Below are positions 1-11,449 of a stretch of 64,000 nucleotides of DNA, piece after piece. Source of the stretch: Rheum nobile (lineage: Eukaryota > Streptophyta > Magnoliopsida > Caryophyllales > Polygonaceae); assembly GCA_027886185.1 (NCBI GenBank), contig WOAB01000501.1, positions 1,550,001 to 1,614,000 on the forward strand, written 5' to 3'. The position numbers and the translations under genes were made by a program. The notes under the pieces are model-generated. The model had not been told where the DNA came from and did not search any database. It saw only the letters and a list, made by a program, of their open reading frames with translations. Position 1 is the stretch's first letter. Each line of letters starts with the position of its first letter.

Positions 1-1
1 A

Positions 2-326
2 GTTTTTTCGCCCAGTACCCTTGAGGTAAGGCGAAATTCGCGAGGTGCCCCAAACATTTATCTATTTCGCGCGGTACCTCCGAGTTTTTTTTCCCACCAA
101 ATGCCCAAACTTAACCTTTTAACAGTTTTATTAAAAAAGATACAAAAAACAAACAAAACTCGGGGGTACCGCGCGAAATAGATAAATGTTTGGGGTACCG
201 GGCGAAAAAGATTAAGTTTGGGCATTTGATGAAAAAAATAGAACTCGGAGGTACCGCGCGAAATAGATAAATGTTTGGGATACCTCGCGAATTTCGCCTT
301 ACCTCAGGGGTATTGGGCGAAAAAAC
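2..326. mobile_element. Foldback MITE-like element with long inverted arms
   Basis: Bases 2-115 and about 210-326 are inverted copies of each other: GTTTTTTCGCCCA opens the left arm and TGGGCGAAAAAAC closes the right arm, with few mismatches between them. The right side also holds an extra partial copy of the arm (about 157-225), so the GGTACCGCGCGAAATAG motif occurs twice there and once inverted on the left. There is no coding capacity. The left edge touches the window start, so a target duplication cannot be checked. Long arms and small size suggest a Mutator-type or foldback MITE; the superfamily is inferred, not shown. Confidence 0.7.
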
Positions 327-1489
327 CGAAATATAAAATTAAAATACCAAAAAATAAACTTTTTTTTAGAAGAATCGGGTGAGATGTTATAGCGTTAAAT
401 TGTCCCCTGTAGAGATAACTTATAGAGTATAACTTATCATTGGATACGTTCCTTATTAATTCTAAATTGTCTTCTGTAGAGATTTCATAATGAATTAATT
501 CTAGATTTTCCTAGAGTAGTATATGGTTCATATCCTCACTTCTAAACATTTTAATGAAATCATTTCTGATTTCATTTCTAATGTTTTCTTCTCGAGTAAT
601 ACTAGTTCTTTCTTGGATTTTAATTTCTTTTATAATTTATCTATTTCTTCTTCCACTTGCTATTTTGTGAAAATAATTAACATTCGTATCAGTAAATTTA
701 ATGTGTTTGACTTTAGCTCTTTGGTTCCAGTAAATTTTCTGAAAGCAACAACGCTTTTTTTTCCTATGATTCTTATTTGTTTTTTAATGATATCATTTGT
801 AGTGTGAGTACAAATCTCAGTTTGGATTTCAAAAAGCTATTTTTTTATAGTTTGTAATTGAGTAAATACATTGTCAAATGTAATTTTATTCCAGATCATG
901 ACATATTTTTTAAATAATTTTATTTTAGATACAAGATTATATAATTTAGATTCATGATAGTCAGTTATCCAAACTTGTTTAACAACATTTTATTTTTATC
1001 AGTTCAGACCATTATCCCATTTTTATCAAATTTGATTCAATAATATCTTTTAAAAACTAACCATTTAAATTTGAAAAAATCTAAACGACTAAAAAAGACT
1101 TTAAAAATGAGCTACGAACATTAAAAATATTGTAAACTAACAAATCAGCAAGAAAAAATCAGAACGACGCATCTTCTAAATAAGACAGAAAAAGACAATT
1201 TCAGTAATAATCGATCCCAAACCAATCGAGACAAAAGAACATAAACTTTACTTAATAAAATATTTTTTACCAAAAAAGTCGAATAGCATAATCATAGTAA
1301 CTTAGAAGCTATTGTTTTTTACGAAAAAAATCAAATACTTAAAATAATTTTTAAATGACCAAATTCAATTATTGGACGCCACGTTATATTCCACATTAAG
1401 TGCGTAGCACCTGATTCCTCCCCGAACTTCTTTTGCAAGTCGAGATCGATAAGGTAAAGGATTAGGAAAGGGCTCCCAACCACTTTCCT
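327..1489. other. AT-rich intergenic DNA upstream of SKP1
   Basis: No gene, RNA or repeat is recognised here. The only longer open frame (523-807, +) is low-complexity Phe/Ser/Ile/Leu-rich translation typical of AT-rich DNA and resembles no known protein family. Confidence 0.6.
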
Positions 1490-1492
1490 TTT

Positions 1493-1500
1493 CATAAATA
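1493..1500 (+). promoter_or_regulatory. TATA-like box of the SKP1 gene
   Basis: CATAAATA lies about 110 bp before the SKP1 start codon and is followed directly by an uninterrupted run of 13 C (1502-1514). Position and composition fit a core promoter, with transcription starting around 1525-1535. This is inferred from position only. Confidence 0.4.
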
Positions 1501-1561
1501 GCCCCCCCCCCCCCTGCTCAACCGCGTTGAATATCTCTCTAGTTTCCGCGATTTCCAATTC

Positions 1562-1575
1562 TAGGGTTAGGGTTT
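1562..1575 (-). promoter_or_regulatory. Telo-box in the SKP1 leader
   Basis: TAGGGTTAGGGTTT on the + strand (AAACCCTAACCCTA on -) matches the plant telo-box, common near transcription starts of highly expressed, growth-related genes. It lies 31-44 bp before the ATG, in the probable 5' leader. Confidence 0.5.
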
Positions 1576-1605
1576 CCGTTTCACAATCACAGAAAAGAGA
1601 GATCA

Positions 1606-2919
1606 ATGGCCTCTCCGAAGAAGATTACCTTGAAGAGCTCCGACGGTGAGACCTTCGAAGTGGAGGAGTCGGTGGCGGTGGAGTCCCAAACGATCAAGCA
1701 CATGATCGAGGACGATTGCGCCGATAATGTCATCCCTCTTCCGAACGTCACCAGCAAGATCCTGGCTAAGGTAATCGAGTATTGTAAGAAGCATGTTGAT
1801 TCTCCCAAGACTGAAGATCGCACCGTCGAAGAGGAACTCAAGGCCTGGGATGCTGAGTTTGTCAAGGTCGATCAGGCAACTCTTTTCGATCTCATCCTTG
1901 TAAGTTTCTTTCCTCCGATCCTCTTTTTCTCAATTGCAGTTCTTTTATTTGTTATTGATGTCGTGCTTGATTATTTAGGATTTTTTTGTGGCCTTGATTT
2001 CGTGTTTACTTTTAAAATCCTAATTGATTTGTTCTTCCTTGTTGTCTATTATCTTTAATTGAAGACATATTTCGTTGAAAAGTTGAGTGCTTGTGCTAAT
2101 TCTTGATTTGAATTCGCATGTATGAAGTTCGTGTTCTATATTTATGTTTTCTGCAATTTTATTACGGCTTTGAGTTCTTATGTTCTTGCAACAACAGTTC
2201 CATTATAATTGTCAAATAAAATTCGCTCTTTGGAACACATGATGGTCACCACCTGTAGTTTATATTTGTAAGTGTTGGACTATGTGTTGCTTTTTTGGGG
2301 TCCATATCTAATATGATTCATGTACAATAATAAGAACACCTAATCCAACCTTCACAAGAAGATGAATAATTGTTTACTAATGAATTCTACTACATAGATG
2401 TTCAGAGTGATATATGAGAATGATTGAATGAACCATCCTGTTTTGTTTACTAATGCTTGGTTTCAGTAAGTGATATCTTTTGGTCTAGTTCTAGTATCTT
2501 GTTCCTGGAGACACACTAACCTTCACAAGAAGATGAATAAATGTTTACTGATGAATGATACTACATCCATGTTCAGAGTGATATATGAGAATGATTGAGT
2601 GAACCATCCTGTTTTGCTTACTAATGCTTGCTTTTATCTCCTTAGCATTTTGTCCTCCTTGTTGTTTGTCAAACTCCGAATTCCATATGTAGTTGAGTTG
2701 AAGGTATCACTTACATTACACATGATATTTGTTACATGTTGCCAGGCTGCTAACTACCTGAACATCAAGACCTTGTTGGACCTCACCTGCCAGACAGTTG
2801 CTGACATGATCAAGGGCAAGACCCCAGAGGAGATTCGCAAGACCTTCAACATCAAGAATGACTTCACACCAGAGGAAGAGGAGGAGGTCCGCAGGGAGAA
2901 CCAATGGGCTTTCGAGTAG
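1606..2919 (+). CDS. SKP1: SKP1-like protein (SCF ubiquitin ligase adaptor)
   Basis: Two exons, 1606-1899 and 2746-2919, encode 155 residues. The 846-bp GT-AG intron sits right after FDLIL, the usual place in plant SKP1 genes. SKP1 bridges CUL1 and F-box proteins in SCF ubiquitin ligases in nucleus and cytosol. The N-terminal POZ-like domain (about residues 5-65, starting [15 protein letters not shown]) binds CUL1. The C-terminal part (about 100-155) has the family core [24 protein letters not shown] and the invariant ending ENQWAFE, which contacts F-box proteins. Length is normal (155-165). The start is the first ATG after the leader and gives the conserved [11 protein letters not shown] N-terminus. 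Nothing looks broken and no Helitron sequence enters the gene. Plants have many SKP1-like copies; this one is close to the canonical ASK1 type, but the exact orthologue cannot be told. Confidence 0.97.
2347..2631. repeat. Imperfect duplication inside the SKP1 intron
   Basis: About 112 bp beginning with AACCTTCACAAGAAGATGAA occurs at about 2347-2459 and again at about 2518-2631. The copies share GTTCAGAGTGATATATGAGA and GAACCATCCTGTTTTG with scattered differences, and about 58 bp separate them. Neither copy disrupts the splice sites. Confidence 0.85.
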
Positions 2920-3377
2920 TAGTAATGTTTGCAAGGGAAAGGAGTGAACCAGTATAGTCTGTGTGGAGTCTATTATCCTACTTGATGCTGAACAACTACT
3001 TTGTGGAATGGATTCTGTCCTGAACCCTCTAATGCCCTCCTCCATCTTTCTTGTATAATGACTCTTCTTAAAGTTGTTATTCTGGATGTTTATGTCAATT
3101 TTAATTCACATCTTCGTTGTCATTTGGATATATCTAATATTTTTCAGTTTGGCATTCTTCTTGTCTTGGAAATCCTACATTGACATCTTAGATATGCATT
3201 TCTAAAGTGTGTTTATATTTCCGATTTTTCTAATCTATGTCATAAGGGCATACGTTAAGTAGCTTATTATATAAAGATTTACCAGATATTACAAAAAATT
3301 GTAACGAATGTTTTAAGCTATATGTAAAGACTTTGTATATAGAAAGATTAAATTAAATATTACTTTGGATTATTTAA
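2920..3377. other. SKP1 3' UTR and flank up to the Helitron
   Basis: Non-coding sequence after the SKP1 stop. The 3' UTR probably covers the first 200-300 bp, but I see no unambiguous polyadenylation signal. The rest is AT-rich flank ending at the A (3377) that precedes the outer Helitron terminus. No other feature is recognised. Confidence 0.5.
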
Positions 3378-3829
3378 TCTACTATATAATAACTAAAGCA
3401 GAATCTACTATATATCTACTAAACGCAAAGGCTCGGTTAAGCCACGTGGCACCCCTATAATACACCGATTTTTTTCATGCCACGTGTCATCTTTCCATCA
3501 AATTGGCCACGTGTCATTAAATCCATTTATTTCGGTTACTTCCATTTTTCTTTCAATATGAATCTTTCAGAATATGTGTAGAATGATATATTTTCCATAT
3601 TCATAACTTAAGATCTGCTACTTTATCTATGTGATTTTGTTTTCGGAAATCATATTACAGAATCGGATTTTTTTTTTGAATATCTTACTAAATAAATCCG
3701 ATTACCTAATTTTTTTTGTATACAATCAAATGACTATGCATACACAATTGGCCAGAAAATAAAACAACATATAAAACTTATGCACAAAACCTGCAATGAT
3801 ATAACACATTGCTAAAAAAACTGAAATTG

Positions 3830-4440
3830 TAGCATATAAAAAACTGAAATACTAAAACCCAGAAAGAAATCACTCAAAAACAATGCATAAAATCTGCACA
3901 CATATTACAAAACAGCAAAGCCACAAATGAAGCATAAACATATTACATAAGCATTACAAGAAATTTTGCACAAAAATTATTACAAAATTGCATAAAAACT
4001 GAAACGAAAATGTGTGCCATATATTTTCCCCATGGTAGAAATTCTGCAAATCATAACACAATGCTAAAAGACCTGCACAAATATAACACATTTAACTTAA
4101 GAACAAAACCTGGACATATATCAGTGCTAAAAAAAACTGAATTCAAAGCATATTAAAAACTGAAATACTAAACCCTAACCAGAAAGAAATCACCCAAAAA
4201 CAATTCACAAAATCTGCACACATATTACAAGACCTGGACATATATCAATGCTAAAAAAAACTGAATTCGAAGCATATTAAAAACTGGAATACTAAACCCC
4301 AACCAGAAACCCTAAACCCAAAAACAATTCACAAAACCTACACACATATTACATGATCTGAACATATCCATAAAAAGTGGAACGAAAATGTGTGCCATAT
4401 CTTTCCCCTATGGCAGAAATTCTGCAAATCATAACATATC
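3830..4440. repeat. Internal repeats in the Helitron, three to four diverged copies
   Basis: A unit of roughly 120-300 bp recurs with drift. AAAAACTGAAATACTAAA followed by AGAAAGAAATCACTC or ...CACCC appears near 3838 and 4153, and a shorter form near 4277. AAAATCTGCACACATATTAC appears near 3890 and 4210. The block ATGTGTGCCATAT(A/C)TTT...TCTGCAAATCATAAC appears near 4010 and 4390. No coding potential. Confidence 0.7.
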
Positions 4441-4814
4441 CATAAAAAGCAAAATTGATTACAAGATCTGAACAAGAAAGTCATATGATATACTATAGAA
4501 TAATTATCAGTCGTGCACAATAGTTTATGTACAAAATTAAAAAGATTACTATGAAGATTTGATATTGGAAAATCTGTGCATTCCAAAAATACAAAAATAA
4601 ACATGAGTTATTCTACCGAAAGTTGTAATATAATACTCTATATCTCTTTTACATATTGGCCTATAAATTCGGCTATAAATATACATGTAGAGCTTCTCAG
4701 TTATTTGAAGAAGATTAGCTACAACAGAATACAAAGATTTAAGAGGTAATGCTTATATCAATTATAATTTGTAATGCTTATTTCATTTCAAACAGTAACC
4801 CAGTTTCTACACAG

Positions 4815-5040
4815 ATGCAACATCGAATAACTACTTTTCAGGCTTTCATTCAGTCTACTCTATGCAACATTGAATATATATTGCAAACATAACTGATATT
4901 GCTTTATTTTCTTTGGTTCAGTGTTACTCAGGAAATTCAAAACAGAGTTACAAGGTAATAATTCAGGACCTATATGCAACATCGAATAACTACTTTTCAG
5001 GCTTTCATTCAGTCTACTCTATGCAACATTGAATATATAT
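4815..5040. repeat. 67-bp direct repeat in the Helitron
   Basis: Copies at 4815-4881 and 4974-5040 are virtually identical, running from ATGCAACATCGAATAACTAC to CAACATTGAATATATA. The 92-bp spacer is unique. Function unknown. Confidence 0.9.
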
Positions 5041-5624
5041 TTGTCACGTTCATTTAAATGTTAGTATAGTATCCGTACCTTTAGGTTTTCAGTTGTAGAT
5101 CTTGGAACTGCATGAGTTGTTTGAAACCCCAGTTTGATTTCCCATACGTATTCCTACAACAACAATAAACAAAGACAGAATTCAGAAATTAAGTTCAATA
5201 CATATTCTCAACAATAAACCCCAGTTTGATAGAATCATGAACTGAACATATGCTTCAATACATAAAGGTATGGATATTCGTTGAACAACAGATTTCAGAA
5301 ATTAAGTTCAATAAAAAACATATTCTCAAACCAGGAAATACTGAACAGATTTCAGAAATTGTTATTTTAAAAACATATTCTCACACTTTGTGACTGATTT
5401 TTTGCATTTACATAATAATGAGCTAAAGGTTCGGACATTTTCCCCATCTGCACTGATTTTTTGCATTTACATATCAGCCAACATTGATCTCATTTTCCAT
5501 TACTGATTTTCGTACTAAAGGACCCATTAATCATGAAATACTGAACAAAAATATTGTGCAATTACAGATATTCCATTAATCAATTATTCTTTGTATTGTT
5601 TTTTTGTTTAGGACATTTGTAGCA

Positions 5625-6140
5625 ATGTCAAAACAGCAACAAGAAATAAAGGATATTACGGGTACCCGAGGGAATTATGAGCTAAAGGTTCGAGTAATTC
5701 GATTGTTTAAGGTTCCAAAGAAAGAAGATCGTACGCAATACAGTACAACTGAAATCATTTTAATGGATGAAAAGGTATTAATTTTCAGTTCTTGAAAATT
5801 TTGTGTTTAATATAATATTTGTTTGTCTAATATTTGTATAGGACTAACACAAATTTCTCATTGTCTCAAGGGTGAGAAAATTCATGGAGTAATTAAAGAA
5901 ACTTTTATGATGAATCTTGGAATATTAGAGGAATGAGGTGTATATTTGATTTCAAACTTTGGAGTTGCTCTTTATGATATACCTTTCAAGTTCTCTAATC
6001 ATAAATACAAGATAATATTTTATCGCAACATTACAATTAAGCGGAGTTCATCAATTTCTATTCCTATTCATGGATTCAAATTCACTGATTTCGAAAAAAT
6101 CCTCGACGAGTCACTGGATCAAGTATATCTGTATGGTTAG
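5625..6140 (+). pseudogene. RPA70-like / DUF223 OB-fold protein remnant of the Helitron
   Basis: Exon 1 starts at ATG 5625 and carries IKDI...NYELKVRVIRLFKVP, the signature of the DUF223/RPA1-like OB-fold found in plant replication protein A-like genes and often carried by Helitrons. A GT at 5775 fits a donor. The second segment, from about 5870, reads GEKIHGVIKE, then an in-frame TGA (5934-5936), then YLISNFGVALYDIPFKFSNH and YKIIFYRNITIK, matching the second half of the same fold. RPA binds single-stranded DNA; the Helitron copy is thought to protect strands during rolling-circle transposition. The stop and the absence of later OB folds make this a fragment. Confidence 0.65.
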
Positions 6141-6366
6141 TAAATCTTTCAATTTAACATTTGTTATATTATAACAATTATGATTTCAGTAGGTTTAATA
6201 TTTTAGTTTACACATAATATTAATCTAGATGAAATTAGATTATTTTTCATAGTATGAAATCAATGAACAATCATAAAACCATTGTAAAAAATGTTAATAC
6301 AACCCATTAATTGAATCGAAAGTTTTCAACGGTTTATAGTTAAATGAAAGAGAGAGTGAATAACAC

Positions 6367-6497
<131 letters not shown>

Positions 6498-7866
6498 TTT
6501 TACCTTTATCGATTGTGGATCTCAGAAGAACTATGTTCTTCCATGTCTCCTCTTGAACATTGAGACTCTCTCATCAATATTTTTCCTATCGATCTCCTTT
6601 TCGTTTTGCTTTGTGTTATACAGATCTCAGTTGTGGAGGTGGAAAAGCAAATAGTTAGTTTCTATCAGTGTGATTTCTAAATTGAAAGATGAAAGAGTAA
6701 AGGTGGCAAGTATAAAAATGGAAACGGCGGAAGAAGGAAAGTTAGAAATGATTTAGGGTTTTTGTTGCTTCTATTTTATTTTTATAAAGTGAATGATCTG
6801 TATTTACCAACGGTCATGGACCGATATAATAACCAATAGCCCAATATATAAAGGCCGTTTTAGCCCATTAGAACCAAATCTGTGTAAGCCCAGTATATAA
6901 AGGCCTTTATTAGAAACAAATCTGTGTAAGCTATCACCAGGCCTATTAATTACATATTGAAGTAGCAGTATTGGGCCAATAAGCCCATTTTCGCTAATTA
7001 AAATACGTAATATATTCAGACCCATTAATAGATATAGTAGATTTTATTGAACCCGATTATATGAATAACTAAGCCAATTATATGAAATAATTGAACCCGG
7101 TTTTATTATATTGTACTAACTCGGTTGTAATAATAATGGAAGAAAAATATACATAAACATGAACTTCATGAAGACCAATCTAGATGAAGCAAACATTTCG
7201 AACTTAAAAAACTAATTAATTGCGAGCCTCATATTATACTATATCTCAATCCGAAGTTTGTTAAAATTTGAAAACAATGAAATCAAAGAAGCAGTCGAAA
7301 TCACTGAAATTTGTCAAAATATGTACAAATTTTTAAAAGAAGGAAATTTATGATATCAAGCAACAAATTATATCCAGAGAAATAGAAAAATACAGATTTA
7401 TCGATAGAGAAGGAAATCTTACTTTTGTGTAATCTGGATATAATTTTTGTGTTCATCCAGATCTTCTTTTCAAGCTTGTCGTGGGTTTGCATGCGACCCC
7501 TCCATTTTCACTTCCGATGTCCTCATCAAGTCGGTTTCAAATCATGAACATGATAAACAGAAAACTGGAATTATAACCTATATTTTTCATTTTCTGATGT
7601 GTCAAAAAACGTACAAAGAAATACATCTAAAGACTCATGAAAAAATACCATACCTGTTGTTTCGCTTCGGTGATTTCATAGATCTCCATTTGTAGCAAAC
7701 TTACTCCCCCAAAATGAGCCCCGATTTTGTAAATGGATCTGAATCTTCAAAAATTAGAACTGGATCTGAAATATTTGCAAGTCAAAAGTCAAAGGATTTG
7801 ACGTTTCGAGAGAAATAGAAAGAGGAAGAGAGAGTTTCTGGAAAAGGAAAAAAGGAGATTTTCATA

Positions 7867-8190
7867 TTGAAATCGCCATGGATGGCGAGATTTGGAAATG
7901 GTACGATCGAGGATGACGAGATCTGGAAATGGAACGAACGAGGATGATGAGATCTGGAAATGGAACGATGAGGATGACGAGATCTGGAAATGGCGACATC
8001 TGGAGCTGGATCAAAAGGAGATCTGGCCCAAAGTTTTCTGGAAATGGAGCGAAAGAGAGGTTGACGAGAGGTCTGGAAATGGCGAAAACACGGATTGAAA
8101 TCGCCATGGATGGCGAGATTTGGAAATGGAAGGAGAGACGGGGTGACGAGATATGGAAAAGGAAAGAGATGTTTCTGGAAAGGTAGGGTT
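7867..8190. repeat. Minisatellite-like purine-rich repeats in the Helitron
   Basis: Units built on GAGATCTGGAAATGGAACGA recur about every 30 bp at 7917-7990 (GGATGACGAGATCTGGAAAT and variants). A longer block, GAAATCGCCATGGATGGCGA, occurs at about 7869 and again at about 8097. Overlapping open frames on both strands are by-products of the repeat and resemble no protein. Confidence 0.75.
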
Positions 8191-8669
8191 TGAGGCCGAG
8201 ACAAATGAGGCAATTTTTGATGGTTAGGGTTCGGGTGAAGGATTTGGACTAATGGGCTTCGTTGAGAAATGTGGCCCAGAGTGAGGGAGTGAGTTTATGG
8301 GCCGGGTTACATGTTAATTTTGTGGGCTTCTGGTTTAATGGAAAAATGATGTATTAATAACTCATCTACCCATAAGTAAATTCGGCCCATAAGTCAATAA
8401 TTTATTTTACACTTTTTTTTCAATTATATAGGAATAAAATAATAAATAAATATTGACATTTATTAATGCAATGTTGAATAATTTTTTTAAAGTACTTTCA
8501 TGTATTAATTTGTTATTTTTAATATCCAATATTAGATTTGTAAAATACTATGTCTTATTTAATTAATATTATAAATTATATAGGTAAACATGTAGATATA
8601 TTTAAATGATTCTCATGTAGATATATTTATTTAGATATTTATATCTTAGTTTGTCAGGGTGATTTTATT

Positions 8670-9447
8670 ATGGACGAATTAACCCGACATAATAGAACGT
8701 TGAGATTGCCTGTTGTTAGAGAGAAACGACAACGGACAGTTTCTAATGGATCAGGTTAATATTTTGCATTTTTGTTGAAATTTTGTCTACTAAATAGTAA
8801 TATGAACTTTAATATAAATACTAATTATGCAGGATCTACACTTGGAGGTACTGCCAATTATTATGTTAATGATCCTATCCCAATGTCCGATATTTCAAAT
8901 GGTTAGTAATGTTTGTTACAGTAGATTATGTATTTACTTCAATTTTTTCGTTTATATGGTAGTTAGTGTCAAATATTCCTCTAAGACATAATAGGATTGT
9001 GTCGGAACAGAATTAATGTTGAAAATCTATTTAATTTCATTTTTTAATTAGAACAAACATTATTTAGATTAGATTGTTTGCTTATTTATAAACAAAAAAC
9101 TATATATTTAATTCTTTAATGTTCAGGTAGAAGAAATTCATCTACTCCGACGACTCTGCACTACAGAACTGATCAAAACGTTCATAATTCACATTTACCC
9201 ATTAGTGTTCGAGACAAAGATAACTATGGTGCAGCTCAATTGCAAAATGGCATGCTTACATAACAAAATCATATGCAAAATATCGACCAAGGTATGGTAT
9301 TTTTAAAAGTGGTATAAAATTAGTGATTTATTAATTTATATTGTTCCTTATTTAATTTTCATGCTAAAATTAGCTCGATCGAGGAGGAAATTGCGAATGA
9401 ATGTGATAAGGCATAAGCGGCATGGAACACCGCTAATCGAATCATGT
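8670..9447 (+). pseudogene. Degenerate exons of an unrecognised Helitron gene
   Basis: Short coding-like segments are separated by AT-rich introns with plausible cag acceptors. ATG 8670 opens MDELTRHNRTLRLPVV, followed by GSTLGGTANYY (from about 8831), RRNSSTPTTLHYRTDQ (from about 9126, with an in-frame TAA near 9260) and ARSRRKLRMNVIRHKRHGT (from about 9374). The position before the helicase C-terminus suggests the N-terminal region of the Helitron replicase gene. I cannot name a domain. The exon calls are a guess from codon-like texture. Confidence 0.3.
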
Positions 9448-9699
9448 TAGAAAAAATATATTATATTTAATTACAATGTAAATCACTAAAGGGTACCATG
9501 CGTAACCATAATTTTATGCAGCAAATATACTTGGAAATATGAGTGACTCCGTACTTATCCAAGCTAGACCATTATCTATTTCATTTAATGGTTAGTCATT
9601 AATGAAATTGTTTTTCTAATTTTTTAATGGGTATACATGCATGATCTTAAGTTTGAGATTATTACTAATTTATCCTTATTTAATACTTTAATGTTCAGG

Positions 9700-10018
9700 T
9701 AACAATATTGGACATACGGTTTTGATTCCTCGCATGATAATGTCACCGTCAGACACTTCATTTCCTTTTAAGTTTCAACGAAGACAATTTTCCTTGAGTG
9801 TGTGTTTTGCTATGACCATAAACAAGAGCCAAGACCAATCTCTTGCCAATGTTGGTTTGTATCTTCCACGTCCTGTTTTCAGTCATGGTCAGTTTTATGT
9901 TGCTTCTTCAAGGGTGACTAGCAAGAAAGGTTTGAAGATTTTGATTTGTGACAAAGACAATAAGAGATATAATACTACAACTAATGTAGTATACAAGAAA
10001 GTTTTTGATAATTTGTAG
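9700..10018 (+). pseudogene. C-terminal fragment of Helitron PIF1-type helicase (RepHel)
   Basis: From an acceptor near 9699 the frame reads through to TAG at 10016-10018. The motifs are those of the end of plant Helitron helicases: FKFQRRQFSLSVCFAMTINK, SQDQSLANVGLYLPRPVFSH, GQFYVASSRVTSKKGLKIL and NVVYKKVF. FAMTINKSQDQS is helicase motif V and YVASSRVTS motif VI of the PIF1/RecD family (superfamily 1B). The usual SQGQS is SQDQS here. Walker A/B and the HUH Rep domain are missing, so only the last exon remains. It ends about 360 bp before the Helitron 3' terminus, its expected place. Confidence 0.85.
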
Positions 10019-10591
10019 CAATTTTAAACATCGCGCCATTTATTATGTTTAGCATGTCATTTTCATGTATTAGAGTTAAATGACTTTTTTATTATGTTTT
10101 ATCATTTTAGAAGTATTGATGTAAAAGACTGTCGCTATTCCTGTTTGTAAGACTACTTAACCAATTTTTACGATTAATAAAGTTATGGAGAGTACCGTCT
10201 CTCTTTATATAATGTAATTTTTTATATCCTTAATTTGTTTAGTCAATTTGTCATTTTTAATTTAAATAACTAATCAAGTATATATTAAAACAATCATTAT
10301 TTGATAATAAAAATATATAATTTTTACAACTGTAAAATAAAATAAAAAAATCCCGTGCAAGGCACGGGTATTACACTAGTACCTACTAAGTCACATGGCG
10401 TTCCTACAATAACCCCAAAAAAAATTCGTCACGTGGCGTCATTATATTAATTTTGACACGTGACAGCCTGTGGTTTTTTTAGATTTAAATTAAAAATCAC
10501 AAATGTAAGAAATATATAATTTTAATATACTATTTTTATAAATGTAAGAAAAAATAAACAAATCTCGTGCAAAGCACGAGTATTACACTAG

Positions 10592-11280
10592 TATTTTACA
10601 AAAGGATTTACCTTGTTTTTGTCATAAAGCGGGCTGAGCCAGGGAGGGGTGTTTTATTAGGGTTAAAGGTTTTTTGATAAAATAGTGTTTTGTTAAATAT
10701 ATTTATAAACTCTTTTTTATACTAAATTGTGAAGGTAGTAATTACACAACCTTCAACGCATCACAAATATTTATTTTTAATAAATCTCTTTATAAATGAT
10801 AAAGTCATTATAAATGGCTATGTGAAACAAACCCTAGTCTGAATTCAAACGATCCTTGGAAGAGGACATCAAATCCGCAATTAAAATTATTAGAGATTTG
10901 TTGCAATTGAATCCTTCGATCGTTATTGTTGATCAAACACCAACACTAATTACTTTATTTTTTAGAGTTTACTTTCCCAAATCGGGTTGTTATTGTCGAT
11001 CAAACTCCTAACCCTAATTACTTTCTTTTTTAGAGTTTTGTTTCCCAAACCGGGTTGTTATTGTCGATCAAACGCCAACACTAATTACATTCTCTTTTTG
11101 GGTTTAGTTTCTCAAACCGGAATAAACGAGTCTATTTAGGTTAAAAAGATCTTATGTTTATAAACTCTTAACAAAATAGTACATATTTTTTTTAAAAATA
11201 AAAATCTCTGAAGAGTATAAATTCATTTTAACCCAATATTTCACCTACAAAAACTATATTCATTACATAACTGTCATAGC
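10592..11280. other. Host flank between Helitron and LINE, with a tandem repeat
   Basis: AT-rich DNA with no recognisable gene. The only structure seen is a repeat with a period of 67-68 bp: GTTATTGT(T/C)GATCAAAC units start at 10922, 10989 and 11057, the last one cut short near 11118. The units share CTAATTAC and TTTCCCAAA(C/T)CGGG. Confidence 0.75.
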
Positions 11281-11449
11281 TATTTGGCTAAACCGGAACT
11301 TTATTACCCACGTCCTCACCAAGTTTGGATTTTGTGAATTATGGATCCAGCGGGTTATGACTTGTATTATGAGTAACTCGTCTTCAGTTCTTGTCAACAA
11401 CGAACCTGAATATGTATTCCAATCTCAGTGTGGATTACGACAAGGTGAC

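Noticed and set aside
523..807. 94-residue open frame
   Set aside because: Low-complexity translation of AT-rich DNA, no family features, no supporting context.
7782..8213. 143-residue open frame on - and overlapping frames on +
   Set aside because: Made by a minisatellite inside the Helitron; open in several frames and without a recognisable domain.
10921..11118. CRISPR-like array
   Set aside because: Only three imperfect tandem units without variable spacers, in a plant nuclear context.
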